This document shows positions 1 to 12,100 of a DNA stretch of 64,000 bases, piece by piece. Source of the stretch: Coccinella septempunctata (taxonomy: Eukaryota > Arthropoda > Insecta > Coleoptera > Coccinellidae). Made by a program: the position numbers and the translations under genes. Numbering within the stretch: position 1 is the first letter of the stretch; each line of letters starts with the position of its first letter. The notes beneath the pieces were generated by a model. It had not been told where the DNA came from. It saw only the letters and a list, made by a program, of their open reading frames with translations, and made no database searches. The stretch spans positions 29,277,521 to 29,341,520 of the forward strand of contig NC_058193.1 of the NCBI RefSeq assembly GCF_907165205.1, read 5' to 3'.

Positions 1-113
1 TAAATTGGACTACAAAGGAATTAATTGAAGCCGACAAGTTTATTCATGAATTCGAAATGCCAATTCCACCTTTGGAATGTCAATTACACATACCTAATGT
101 TTGTTTACATTGA
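1..113 (+). other. Open fragment ending in a stop, unidentified
   Basis: Frame 3 is open from the window edge to a TGA at 111-113, giving about 36 residues that include the stretch EADKFIHEFEMPIPPLE. It could be the last exon of a gene lying to the left, a piece of a transposon, or chance. I do not recognise the sequence. It is not part of cactus, because it ends in a stop before the cactus exons. Confidence 0.15.
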
Positions 114-1356
114 CTGAAAAACTTATTTTTATTTTATCCGCGCGTGTTTGGATTTTTGTCTAAGGAATTCATTACTTTTTATCTGTCTATTTGAGAAGTG
201 AAGAAACCGTACAAAAATTAACGAATTATTTGACTGCTAGGAAATTTTGAGAGTTGATATTCTGTCATTCGAAAAAGCTCGCAAAAAAGTGCTCAGTTCA
301 CACTATACCATTTTGTAGTGTTTAATATGGTCCATGGAATCGTATATATGAAAATGTTATCTACTTCCGAATTGCTAAGAAGAAAAAAACTCAATAATAA
401 CAGAGATTTTTTTTCAGTTATTGAGAAGCATTTACAATTGAGTTCGTGAAATTATTCTGTAGATAAACTGTTGAGAGAATCCCCAACTGAGTACCTTAAT
501 GTTTTTATTAGCTATTAGGAAGAACCGTTAAGTAATTATCTTGAAAGGGGAAGTATTTCATGAAGAGTAAATGGTTCACTTCAAGGAAGGACACCTAACT
601 TTATTACTTTATGGATATTCCTTTGGTGTTTTGATTTCGAGTTCTTCATTGTTGTGCCCAACCCAATGGTTCCAGGTCATTTTTGGCTGAAAATTCGAAA
701 TATACCTATAGACGTTTGAGCAAATTAATTAATAGCGCTCTCCTATCTTAAAACAAACGAAGTAAAACAGGAAATTTTGTACAAAAAAATTTTCTCCTTT
801 TTTGGCAGGTATTCCAATCTTCGTTATCGGAAGTGAAAGTTTCTTATGAAGACATTTCTCAACAGTTATGTTACTGCATGTAATCCAGTTGCGCAATATT
901 CATGCTGGGGTTTAATCCGAATATTTAATATTGATGCTTTTGATTAATTTATTATTGTTGAAGAAATGTTCATTATCTTTTCAGCAAAAAAATTTTGATT
1001 CGACCGAAGACAAGTGACGTGTAATACATAGACTTCGCTATGTGTGGCATTTTGCCGAGTCATTTAGAGATTACTGTACGGAACATTGATCTACAGTCTA
1101 GTCTACAGCATACACTCTACAGAACGCGTCAATGGAAAAATTATAAATTTATTGCAATCGTAATAATTGCTTCGGCCATGAGTACGTTTAGTTCGGGCAT
1201 ATCTCACAAGTTGAGAAAATTAAACTGTTTCTGTTCTCGTTAATAGTTGAGAATTCATCGAAATAGAAAAAGTGACGCTATGATCCTTCAAGAAAAAGAG
1301 TTTTTTCCTTCGAGGTAGTCGACAGGGCCAGTCTTTGACTCTTAAGTACCTATGTA
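114..1356. other. Non-coding stretch, nothing recognised
   Basis: AT-rich sequence with only short random open frames. It probably belongs to an upstream cactus intron or the preceding intergenic space. I see no repeat ends or RNA genes in it. Confidence 0.4.
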
Positions 1357-1933
1357 CAGGGTGGGCAAAATTCGTTGTCTACTGAGAGGACCTCGAGAAC
1401 TTTAGCGGCTATAGAATAAAACGGATGATACATTTCCTAGCTCTTTTTCAGAGAAACAAAGAATGGTGAAAACCGCAGCCACCTACGATACTTCGTTTTA
1501 GAGTTTGACGATTTCCTAAACTTCTCATAACTTTTTTGTCTTTGAAGTAACAAATCTGAAACTTGAACCTCCTACAGGCACATTTTTATGTAAAATCCAC
1601 TGATGAGCTCAAAATATCTTTCATTTCTAATCATGAGGAAAACTTTAATTTTTTTAAATGCAAACTTTTATTGAATTTGTTATTTTTGAATTGGAAAAAA
1701 ATCTTTTATCAGTGGATTCTACGTATGAAAGTGCCTAAGAAGGTTTAAGTTTTAGATCTGTAACTTCAAAGACAAAAAAGTTATGAGAACTTTTCGGAAT
1801 CGTCAAAATCTCATTTTTTTTTTATAACTCGAAATTTAAGAATGATAGGCCGATTCTGTTTTCAGATTTGGATTAGTCATGAAAAGAGAGAGAATGTGTC
1901 ATCCGTTTTCTTCAACGAATTTTGCCCACCCTG
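1357..1933. mobile_element. Fold-back MITE, CAGGGTGGGC ends, TA target site
   Basis: The element begins CAGGGTGGGCAAAATTCGT and ends with the exact reverse complement, and TA lies on both sides (1355-1356 and 1934-1935). The inverted repeat continues inward. The block at about 1501-1570 pairs with about 1740-1810 (both contain AACTTTTTTGTC-like sequence or its complement), and GTAAAATCCACTGAT near 1590 pairs with ATCAGTGGATTCTAC near 1710. The whole 577 bp is therefore close to one long hairpin. TA duplication and CAGGGTG ends point to mobilisation by a Tc1/mariner-type transposase. There is no coding capacity. A related end lies at 62480-62626. Confidence 0.8.
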
Positions 1934-2190
1934 TACAGTGTCCTAAAGATGGCACCTGAAAAAAGCAATCTTTAATTTTAATTTTTTTGTTAGAAACCAG
2001 AAAACTGACAAAAATAAAATTGAGCAAACATCGAAGGAGACATTCTGTGGAAGCGAGAACGCAGTGAAAAAAAAAATTGGTGGTGTTCCCAGTAGACATA
2101 GTTAATAACAAATTCACATTTTATAACTCGGTTACTCAAATTCCAGGATTTGAAAATGAGAAGACAATTCCAGGATTCTAAATTTCCTGA

Positions 2191-2290
2191 AACTTTTTAG
2201 GGTTTTCACTCCCAATCTCTGAAACAAAATCAATTGAAAAATTAAATAAACGATTTACTCCTGCGTAAATTCTTGCACTAATTTGTCAGG
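2191..2290 (-). repeat. 100-bp dispersed repeat, inverted partner at 43599-43698
   Basis: This block matches the reverse complement of 43599-43698 with few differences. Both contain TTCACTCCCAAT, GAAACAAAATCAATT and TAAATTCTTGCACTAATTTG. The similarity stops abruptly on both sides. The family is not identified. Confidence 0.65.
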
Positions 2291-2771
2291 ATTCTACACT
2301 CTACCCAGTGATCTACAGTCTACACTCCAAGTGTGTAGTCATGTTATTGAAGATTATATTCTGGCCGAATCATAGCCATATATCTTCGTATATTATATAG
2401 ACGGAAGTGGTTGATAAATAAGGCTGTGGTTGAATATAACGAATAGAACAAGAGTGTTATTGTTTTGAGCCAAATGTCTGTGTAATTTTCGAATTTTGAG
2501 CAGAAAACCTCAAAACATCATGTTGGCACATAAAACATTGATGAATGATTCAATTTTTTCCATCTGTCCGAAAAAATAGATCTAGAAACCATTGGCGTAG
2601 TGGTCAGGATGGGCATGGCAAACTAAACTGAAGTCATGATCTCAATGCTTTTCCCCAATATTCATTACTCGATTGTGGGGTATACTTTCAGCATAACTCC
2701 AACCAAATTTGCCCCTATATTTACCTATATTTTTTGTTACAATATATGTAAATATTTTCTTTCCCTTCCAG

Positions 2772-3127
2772 AGAACTTCACCTAGCGATAGCCAATGGCA
2801 TTCTAGACGTAGCGGCTGCCCTTATCCAAATGGCACCTCATCCTAGACTACTGGACACAGCGAACGATGACGCTCTGACCCCCCTTCACATAGCAGTTTC
2901 AAGACGTTTGACCAGCATCGTCAGATTGCTGATCATCGCAGGAGCTAGGCCTGGACCGAGGAATCTGTCGGGAGATTCACCGCTGCACATCGCCGCAAGA
3001 TTAGGCGACTTGGACTGTTGCAAAGCCATATTGTACCCCGTACAAAGCCAGGAGAGGGAGCAGATGGTCCTCCGATATTCAGCCCAGCTTTATACGACCT
3101 ACGATGTCGAGCAATGGAATCACGAAG
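2772..3127 (+). CDS. cact: cactus exon with first ankyrin repeats
   Basis: The acceptor is the CAG ending at 2771 and the donor is GTGAGT from 3128. The exon encodes the first three ankyrin repeats. The open frame runs on into the intron for about 80 bases, but that extension (residues after NHEG) is unlike any IkB and is not taken as coding. Confidence 0.92.
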
Positions 3128-6100
3128 GTGAGTCCATCAGAACAAATTTGGAGAATTTTTCGCGAATCTTCCAGATATTCAAAAACATACAGGTCCGGTG
3201 TAGTTGAAAACCAGTAACTGGCTCTACAGGGTGCATTTGAAGGTGAGGATTTTTTTCAACAGAAGGTAGAACTGGTCGAAATGAAGCGTTTCACCAAAAA
3301 TCACCTATACAAAACTTTCAAAATGACAAAGTTGAAAGAATAATTGAAAATGATTACTGAAATAGATCCTAATACGAACCTAGACCGTTTGTTAGCTGAA
3401 TTATCGCAAGGCAGTGGGAAAAAACTTATCCCCTGATTCGACCATGTGGTTTCGTTAAGGATATTGGCTAGTTCGATATTTACGTGGTAATGAAGATGGA
3501 AACTTAGGATTGCCGAACTTTTCTCATTATTTTTCAGTAACTTACACGATTTTATGATATGGCTCATTTCTATACCAACTGACAGAAGAGACTCAGGACA
3601 CAAGTGTAAAAAAGAAAATAATACTTCAAAATCTCACCAATAAAATTTGTCTAAATTATTCACGTATTTTATCACAATGGGCATCACAATCTTCTTGTTC
3701 GAACATTCCAACAATCGTCGTAAAAATGTAATGAAATGGGGAAACATCATAGCACTTTTTCAACATAACTAACATAGGCACTTTCAAGAACTGCCCCGAT
3801 TTTCTACATTTTTTTTTCACCCTAAATGCCACGATACAACAAGTTCTACCTTCTGTCAAAAAAAGCCTAACCTTTGAAAACACCATGTATATTGACCCAA
3901 GGCAGATGGTTCCTGAGAAACAAGTCCTTCCTTACAACCACAGGCTGTGTACAACAATTTATGTCTGATACGTCACACCAGGGACATATTATGGTCAAGT
4001 CTCCATCCTTGTCGTTACGATCAATAATTTTCGAAAATATTCCAAATTACTAAATTTTAACTTGTTATATAAAAATCTTGACGTGAAATTGTGTTCAACC
4101 CTTGCATAAACCTTTCTCAGGCAGTCCCTAGGAAAAATAAAAAATTCATATTCACCTTTCACGATAAGAATATTCAAACGTCGATATTTAAAATATGATT
4201 TTGGAGAAATTAAATTGAATACAACATTTCTTCAAATTCAGGGCTGATTCCTTGAAACAAATCATACTTGGCAATATTTACCAGCCATATAATATCCATT
4301 TATCATAGCCGCATCTCTTCACTTCATTATTTACAATGTGTTGACAGCCCGACATGAAAAAAAAAGTGCAGGTGCATGCACAAGTGGCCCAAAGCCATTT
4401 AAATCAAAACGGCACGCTTTAATGGCAATTTATTGGACGTAAAAAAAAGCACGGCCCTTTGATATTGTTCTCAAAGGATCAACGAACCATGAAATGAGCA
4501 CTAAAAAAAACTGAAGATGGTCAGGTGTCGACATCCCTGAAAGTTAAACAGATGCCTCCTAGACAAACATTGCGATTTAATTGAGTTGGGTGGTCTTATC
4601 AGTTTGTGCTGTGAAAACTGTTCCTGGGCTTCCAATAAATTACATCGGACACTGACATTTATGCACCCATTCGAAAACTACGCGGAGTAGTTTATTGTGT
4701 ACTTCTTGGAAGGCACTGCCTGCTATTATCCTTTCAGCTGAATGTAATAAATTTCTCTCATCTACCTTCCGAAAGAAATGGTGTATGAAAAAATCAGAAC
4801 ATTTTTACGATCTTTTGTATCTGTATTGAAACAATTAATCCGAAGTAAATTACCCGAATACGGCTAATCTTTATCTCATCGAAACTGGTGGAAGAAATTG
4901 AGTGAATATTTGTTCATTCCTACAATAGGCTCAGGCTGAGTCAGTGGGGGTAATACAGGGGGGAGTCATAAGCAAAATGCACCATAATTTTATCTTAGAC
5001 ATTTCGGTAAAACCTGTTCTACGAATGAATTTTATTTCAGGAAGTATAACTCACATGAACGAACAATTAGAAATTAAATCTTTCTATAATTCGACGTTGA
5101 ATTAAAGATTTGGTTTATCCTATCTCAGTTATTATTCATATCCGAGTTTATATCTGTAAAGTAAATTTAAACTCCGAAATATTTGTCGAACAACGAATGA
5201 AAAGAATTGGGTCATTCGCAATGATCATAAACGGGTTATTTACCGCTCGCGGCATCTATACCAGGCGGTCTTGCGAAAGCGCTTTGTGAAACGTTCGATG
5301 TATAGATACTTCTTCGGATTTCCCAGGAAAGTGTGGCGAATATTATGTTCAAACTGGAATTCCCATTCTCGTGAACTACAAAAGAATTCATCATTCTCTA
5401 ACTATAAACATTGCCCAGCGGTGACCGTTTTTCCTTTTACGGGCACGTGGAGATTTTCGTTTAGTGATGATTTCATTATCCCCTTTTAACATTTTGTGAT
5501 TGGATGATCGGTTTCGCTGACTCCATAATGAACCTCTGAACTGTGCTGCTATTTAAGTTGACGAAAATTTTTTCTTTCTTACTAGGTACGAGGATATATT
5601 CAAAAATTATTAGCCTACTATAAAACCAAACAAAATTTCAATGTCAAAATATTTTATTACTCAGCATATTCTCCTCTTAATTGGATACATTTATTACAGC
5701 GAACCAGCAACGCCTCTAGACCTTTCAAAAAAAATGTTTCCTCTTGCTCTGCAAACCAGACCTCCTTAGCTTTTGTAACCTCCTTGTTGGAAGACAATTT
5801 ACGACTTTTAAAACTGTTTTTCAGTTGAGGAAAGTGATGATAGTCGGATGGAGCCAAATCTGGTGAATAAGGGGGGTGTTCCAGTAATTCAAACCCCAAA
5901 TCACGAATTTTTTCCATGATAACATGAAATTTGTGTCCCTGCCCACACACATGCGTTGTCCTGCAAAAACAAAACACCTTTGGATAGCTTTCCGCGTCTT
6001 TTCTCTTCAATTTTTTCCCGTAGAGTGGTCAGTAATGTCGAATACTAATCTCCGGTTATTGTTCTACCTTTATCCAAAAAATCAATGATTACTCCATGGC

Positions 6101-9100
6101 AATCCCAAAAAACTGAAGCAAGAATTTTCGAGAAGATTTTGGGACACGAAACTTCTAAATAGGGGGTGTTCCAGTAATTCAAACCCTAAGTCACGAATTT
6201 TTTGCATGGCAATATGAGATTTGTATGCATTGGCTTTGTCCTGCAAAAACAAAACACCTTTGGATAGCTTTCCGCCTTTTTCTCTTTAATTTTTCCCTTA
6301 GAGTGGTCAGTAATGTCGAATAGTCATCTCCGGTTATTGTTCTACCCTTATGATTACTCCATGGCAATCCCAAAAAACCGAAGAAAGAACTTTTCCAGCA
6401 GATTTTTGGACACGAAACTTCTTAGGTCTTGGAGAACCAGAGTGTCGCCATTCCATCGATTGTTGCTTTGTTTTTGGATCGTAGAAATGTACCCAAATCT
6501 CATCCATAGTAACAATTCGGTTTAATTCTACATCGTTTTCAAATCATGCACAGATCGAACGTGATGCTTCTACCCTTGCACGCTTTTGGTCAACATTCAA
6601 ACATTTAGGGATCCATTTTGCAGCAATTTTTCTCATGTCCAAATTGACGTGAACTGTATGATGAACGCGTTCGTATGAAATATTCAGTGCTTCAGATATC
6701 CGTTTTAGTCCAATTCGACGGTCTGATAAAATTATTCTTCATGAACTGCATCGATATTTTCGGGGACTGACACAGAAACTGGCCTGCTCGATCGGTCATC
6801 ATCTTCAATGGAAAATGTACCTCTTTTGAAACTTGCAGTCCAATTTTTCACGGTCTCATACGAAGGACATTGATCACCAAGGGTATTAACACTCCAGTAC
6901 TCGCGCGTCCGATAGATACATAAGCAATACGTGGAGCCTGGGGTATTGTAGTACCCCGCGCGAGTACTGGAGTGTTAAGCAGATCTTCGTAAATCTGCTT
7001 ACCTCTTAACCCTTTTAAATACAGGTACTCGATGATGGTTCGATACTCTAATTTTCCGATTATCACAATTTCGGTGGACATCTTCTTTCTTTCAATTTAT
7101 TGCGTAACTCTGGTTTACTTTTTTGACCTCAAACTTCAGACTGACACTTCTAATGAGTTATTGTTCTTTGTTATGGTAACGCAATATTTTTTTCATGCCA
7201 TGGAACTGGTCTAGGCTAACTAGATATCAATACATCTGCGTATATTCCATTCATTCGAGTGAAATGAAAACATTGACAAAATGGTTATATTTTTGTCTCC
7301 GAAATAATAGACAACATTTTGAAAATCTTTTATAAAGTAAAAATTTTTGAAGAGGCATTCAAAACAAGGTGTCATTCAACCTCCCTTCCTATTTAGATTT
7401 CAGAGGTTGCTGTGGTCACGCTCAGAGGGTTGATACAAATTGATTGGAACCAAGCGTTCAAAATGTCCCCCTATCAATCAAAGTTTACCTCTCTTTGTAT
7501 ATTTTCTGATTTTGCATGGGGTCCGAGATATTGAAGGTGGTACCTTTTAAAATTGACACACACTGTATTATTCGAAATATACCAGCTTAAATCAATTCTT
7601 TCATGGTTTTGCCTCCGCATCCACATTATTCACTTTGGGAATAATTCATCTGAGTTGATAACTTAATTTGTTTCAATTTGTGATTTTCTCGACAGAATCT
7701 TGTTATTATTTGCCATTAGTCATCATAGATTGAAAAAATTAATTTATACGTGGTGATTCCCCTTGTTATTTATTAACATATCAACAATTTCGTATATAGA
7801 ATCACTCCTATTTTTGATCGATCTGATATTTATTTCGTATGTGATAAAAGAGTTCGTCAGAGCTGAAAATCATCGTTTTTGAATTGATCAATATTGTGAA
7901 ATTAAATTTATTCACAAATTTAATCATACAGTGGTGAATGATCTGGCAGAACTTATTTATCAATTTTGTTTTATGGTATTATTGTATTCTGTGGAAATTT
8001 TTGGTGGAGATCTCGATAAAACACGACAGTTGATTATATTTTCTTTTACGAATGGCAATTATACATTCCAAATTATTTCTACATTCGATAGTAATTCGAC
8101 AGCTTCATGGAAGTCACGTATGTTAATTACCCGATCCCAAATCTTGATTACTTTATTGTCCGTTCTAATTTGATGTGGGAAATCTGGCAATATGAACGTT
8201 ATCAAGAAAACATTGGGTAACGTATATTTAATTATTGGAATTAACGACATTAAGATTCCGAAAAACAAATAAAAAATATTCCAGTTTAAAAATCAAGAAA
8301 ATATCAAGAGAATATCAAGAGGTATTTGTCTATCATTTTTTGTAAAAAAAAAGTTGAGTACGACATTCATTTTCAAACTGCCTTAATTACTTCATTGAGT
8401 TGAATCAGATTTTTTTTTAGAATGAGTTGATGTTCCTCAAATAAATTTATATAATCTTCAAGAATAGTTTTTTAGGATTGCCATTTAAAAAATTATCCAT
8501 GACGTCATATCTCAAATTTGAGACACTCTGTATTACATTTTCTCACATCGAAAAGAGGGAAATTTAAAATACGAAAATCACAAGGTTGTGTTTAATAGCT
8601 ATTTATTTTATTATTGGGAGACAGTTGAAACTTCGAAAAATATTTTTATTGCAAAATTAAGAACCGTTACTTATATTATATTATGCCAGTCTCGTAGAAT
8701 TTTTTTAATTGAAAATATACTTATTACATTATCTTCCTATTTGGAGCACCAATGTTGACTAGAATTCATTTTCATCGCCTAAATAATGTCTCTACAAATT
8801 AAGTTTGAAATTCATTACATGAAAAAAATTTTTGATATTTATTTTAAAACTTTTTATGTAGAAATGTACCTATATCAAAATTTTTTGTGTAGCTAAAGGA
8901 TCTTTTTTACTTGAAATAATAGAATTATTTCCATACAATTTGCAGCGTGATCAATTTATTCATCCTGATCGCACCAATTTCCCCAAGGGAAAAATCTTTC
9001 TTCCATTATCGTCATGTTTTTTCGGAAAATAAACACCAATCTATATTTGAATGGAAATGCCGGCCCGTTTAAGCGCTCTATTTTCGAAGCCACACTACAA

Positions 9101-12100
9101 TAACACAACATCGCTGTCCGAAAATAAACCATCGCCCAAGGAATAGGTCAATCTCGTGATGTCGTGGGCGTTTTGCACTCGGTGAAAATTATTCTTGGAC
9201 CGATGGGTTTTTCACCATCCACCGATGGGATTTGGGGACGAATGCGTTGGAATGTTGGGAAAATCCGATATGTGTGTGTGATGTGTATGCATCCGGCCAA
9301 TATTTCATTCTGCTGATGATGTACATTTCTCTTTTGAAGTAGGTCTTGATGTTGAATGCTCATATTATACAAAGAAAATTCGTTTTTATTGGATTGACGA
9401 TACTAATCACCAATCTCGACTTGGTCTTGTATAGTAAAATACTGTACTTTATCCACAATTGTGAAAATATATTTTTTTTAAATATCTCACCTCATTTTCA
9501 ATAATATACAAGGTGAATCATTGACTCGTACAAATATTTTAACAGTAGATTCTTGAGATCAAAAGAAACACTTTTTCTTATACCATTTTTTCCGATTCAG
9601 CCCTGATAAAAAGATTTGGCCATTTTATGTTTTCATAATGCGTTGTGTCACCCCTGGAAAAACAAAATTACCATGCATCTTTTGAACAGAGTTGTATTCA
9701 ACCCAGAGTACCCAATTCTTCGAATTTCACAGATACTTTTTAATTTTTGAACATCAAATTACTCGAAAACGGCTTATTTTTATATATTATTATACCAAAA
9801 AATATGAAGAATACTTTTATTTTACAAAACATTCAAACATTCATCAGATAGCGTCCAACCTTGTTGAAGAGTTGGGTTCTTTGAATTTTTGGTATTTTTA
9901 TGATACGTAATGGTCAAAATGAGAAAACTGGAAGACGTGGGTGATATCTTGTGTTCGACAAAGTTTCATCAAATAACTAAAACTAAAAATACAATTTTTA
10001 TGTTTTTTCAAAAGCCTTTATCTTCTAAACCGTACCGATTCGGAAAAAATGGTAAAAAAAAGTGTTTCTTTTTTCCTCAAGAATCTACTGTTGAAATATT
10101 TGTACGAGTCAAATACTCAACTTGTATATATTCTTATTCTGATATTTAAATACTGCTTTTACAGAGTGGGCCATTGAAAACGAAACAGCGGCTCTGAAGG
10201 TTGGCACAACCGAATTATATAATGATAAAAGAAAAAAACAGTAATATTTTGATGTCTGGATTATCATCGAAACCATAGAATATATCTGAGAAAATTTGAT
10301 TGATTCACTCAACATATTCAACGAACGAAATGTCCAATTCTGTGCAGGGTATCCCAAATTATTTTATTTTGGCTGTTTTTGGTACTTCTAGCTTCTAGCC
10401 TAGATAGATAAAAAAGTTGAAAAGAGTCCTGGTCTCGATTTTTGTGAAAAATTCATTAGTGGAAACCGTTTCATGATCTCTTCATTGGTTTTGATATAAC
10501 CAAATTCAGATATTTTGTCAATTTCGAAAATATGCCATAATTTCTTTATTTTCGGAAATATTTATTGTTTTTCCACCATTAGTACAGACAAATGAAGATA
10601 TCGTAAAAGGGTTTCCACTAATAATGTACTTTTCACGAAAATCGAGACCAGGACTCCTTTCAACATTCTCACCTATCTAGTCAGGGAGCATAACCTGTAC
10701 AAAACTCAAATTAGAATATTTCAAAAACGAATGTATTGAATGAAAAAAAAATTAAATATACTGAACTCAGAATAGAACGGCCTTTCTCATGAGGTATCAC
10801 TTACCCCATCTTCCCCATTCAAAATATAGGTGTTGGGGCTGTAACACTAAGGGTTGAAGCGATACGCTTTTGCATTTGTTCACCTAGAATCAAAAATCTA
10901 CGTATCCTAGTGTTTTATTTAATTCGGTTCTGCCGGCTTACAGATTCGCTGTTTCCTTTTCAATGGCCCACTCTGTATATGCAGGGTGAGTCTTTGGCTC
11001 GTACAGATATTTCAACTGTAGATTCTTAAGGTCAAGAGAAACACTTTTTTCCTTAACCATTTTTTCCGAATTGGCTCGGTTTGAAATGTATAAGCTGGTG
11101 AAAAACCGTAAAAAAAATTATGTTTAGTTCTATCTCACAAACGGTTTTATCGAATGAAATCAATTTCGGAATATAGTTTTTCATTTATTTGATCAATCTT
11201 TTTTGAACACAAGATATCACTCACGTCTTCCAGTTTTCCCATTATGACCATTACTTACCATAAAAATACCAAAAATTCAAAGAACCCAACTCTTGAAACT
11301 AAGTTGGACGCTATATCTGATGAATATTTGAATGTTTTGTGAAGTGAAAGTATTCTTTATATTTTCTTATGTAATACGCCGTTTTCGAGTAATTTGATGT
11401 TAAAAAATTGAAAAGTACCTATCTGTGAAATTCAAAAAATTGGGTACTTCGGCTGAATAGAACTCTTTTGTTTTTCCACTGGTTCCACAGCTCATTATGA
11501 AATCTTAAACTGGCTATATCTTCTTATCAAGGCCGAATCAGAAAAAATGGTTTGGGAAAAAAGTGTTTCTTTCAACCTCAAGAAAAGTTGAAATATTAAA
11601 TATCAATGTCAATGATTCACCCTGTATAGCGTTGGAAATACTTGCAATTTGCTGGAATGGAAACGTTATTCACTCAGTGTTTTTGTGTATATCATAATAC
11701 ATCCCAAACTGCGAACAGCAATTTGCTTGAAGTTTGATAGTTTTAATGCGATATCAACAACTCATCGTGGAATAAATCGAAAACATTAAACAATATATGT
11801 AGATAAGGAACGGTCACTCAGGGTTTGGCAATTCTCAAGTGTTTCTGAGAGTTTCTCAAGCTAATTTTCAATAATTTGTATAATACTGAATGATCCGTGA
11901 CGTCTATTGGGAATTCAAAACAAGCGATACGCCCTCTAGTGGCTACTTTTGTAAATAAAAAGTTAAGGCACTTTTGTCATTTGCTTGTTTACACCATAGA
12001 CCTAATAAAATAAAATGTATTATTAGGTCTATGGTTTACATCGAGGAACGTAGAACAATGACGTAAAGGCATTAACTTTTTACTTCGAACTGTCACCACT

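Noticed and set aside
2585..2660. tRNA or tRNA-derived SINE (A-box-like TGGCGTAGTGGTCAG)
   Set aside because: An A-box-like motif is present, but no B box or cloverleaf follows.
3128..3207. Read-through extension of the cactus exon
   Set aside because: The sequence follows a clear GTGAGT donor, and the correct continuation at 17827 restores the ankyrin repeat exactly.
7931..8268. Open frames on both strands with hydrophobic stretches, considered as an odorant-receptor fragment
   Set aside because: No receptor motif can be supported, and neither frame joins to plausible neighbouring exons.
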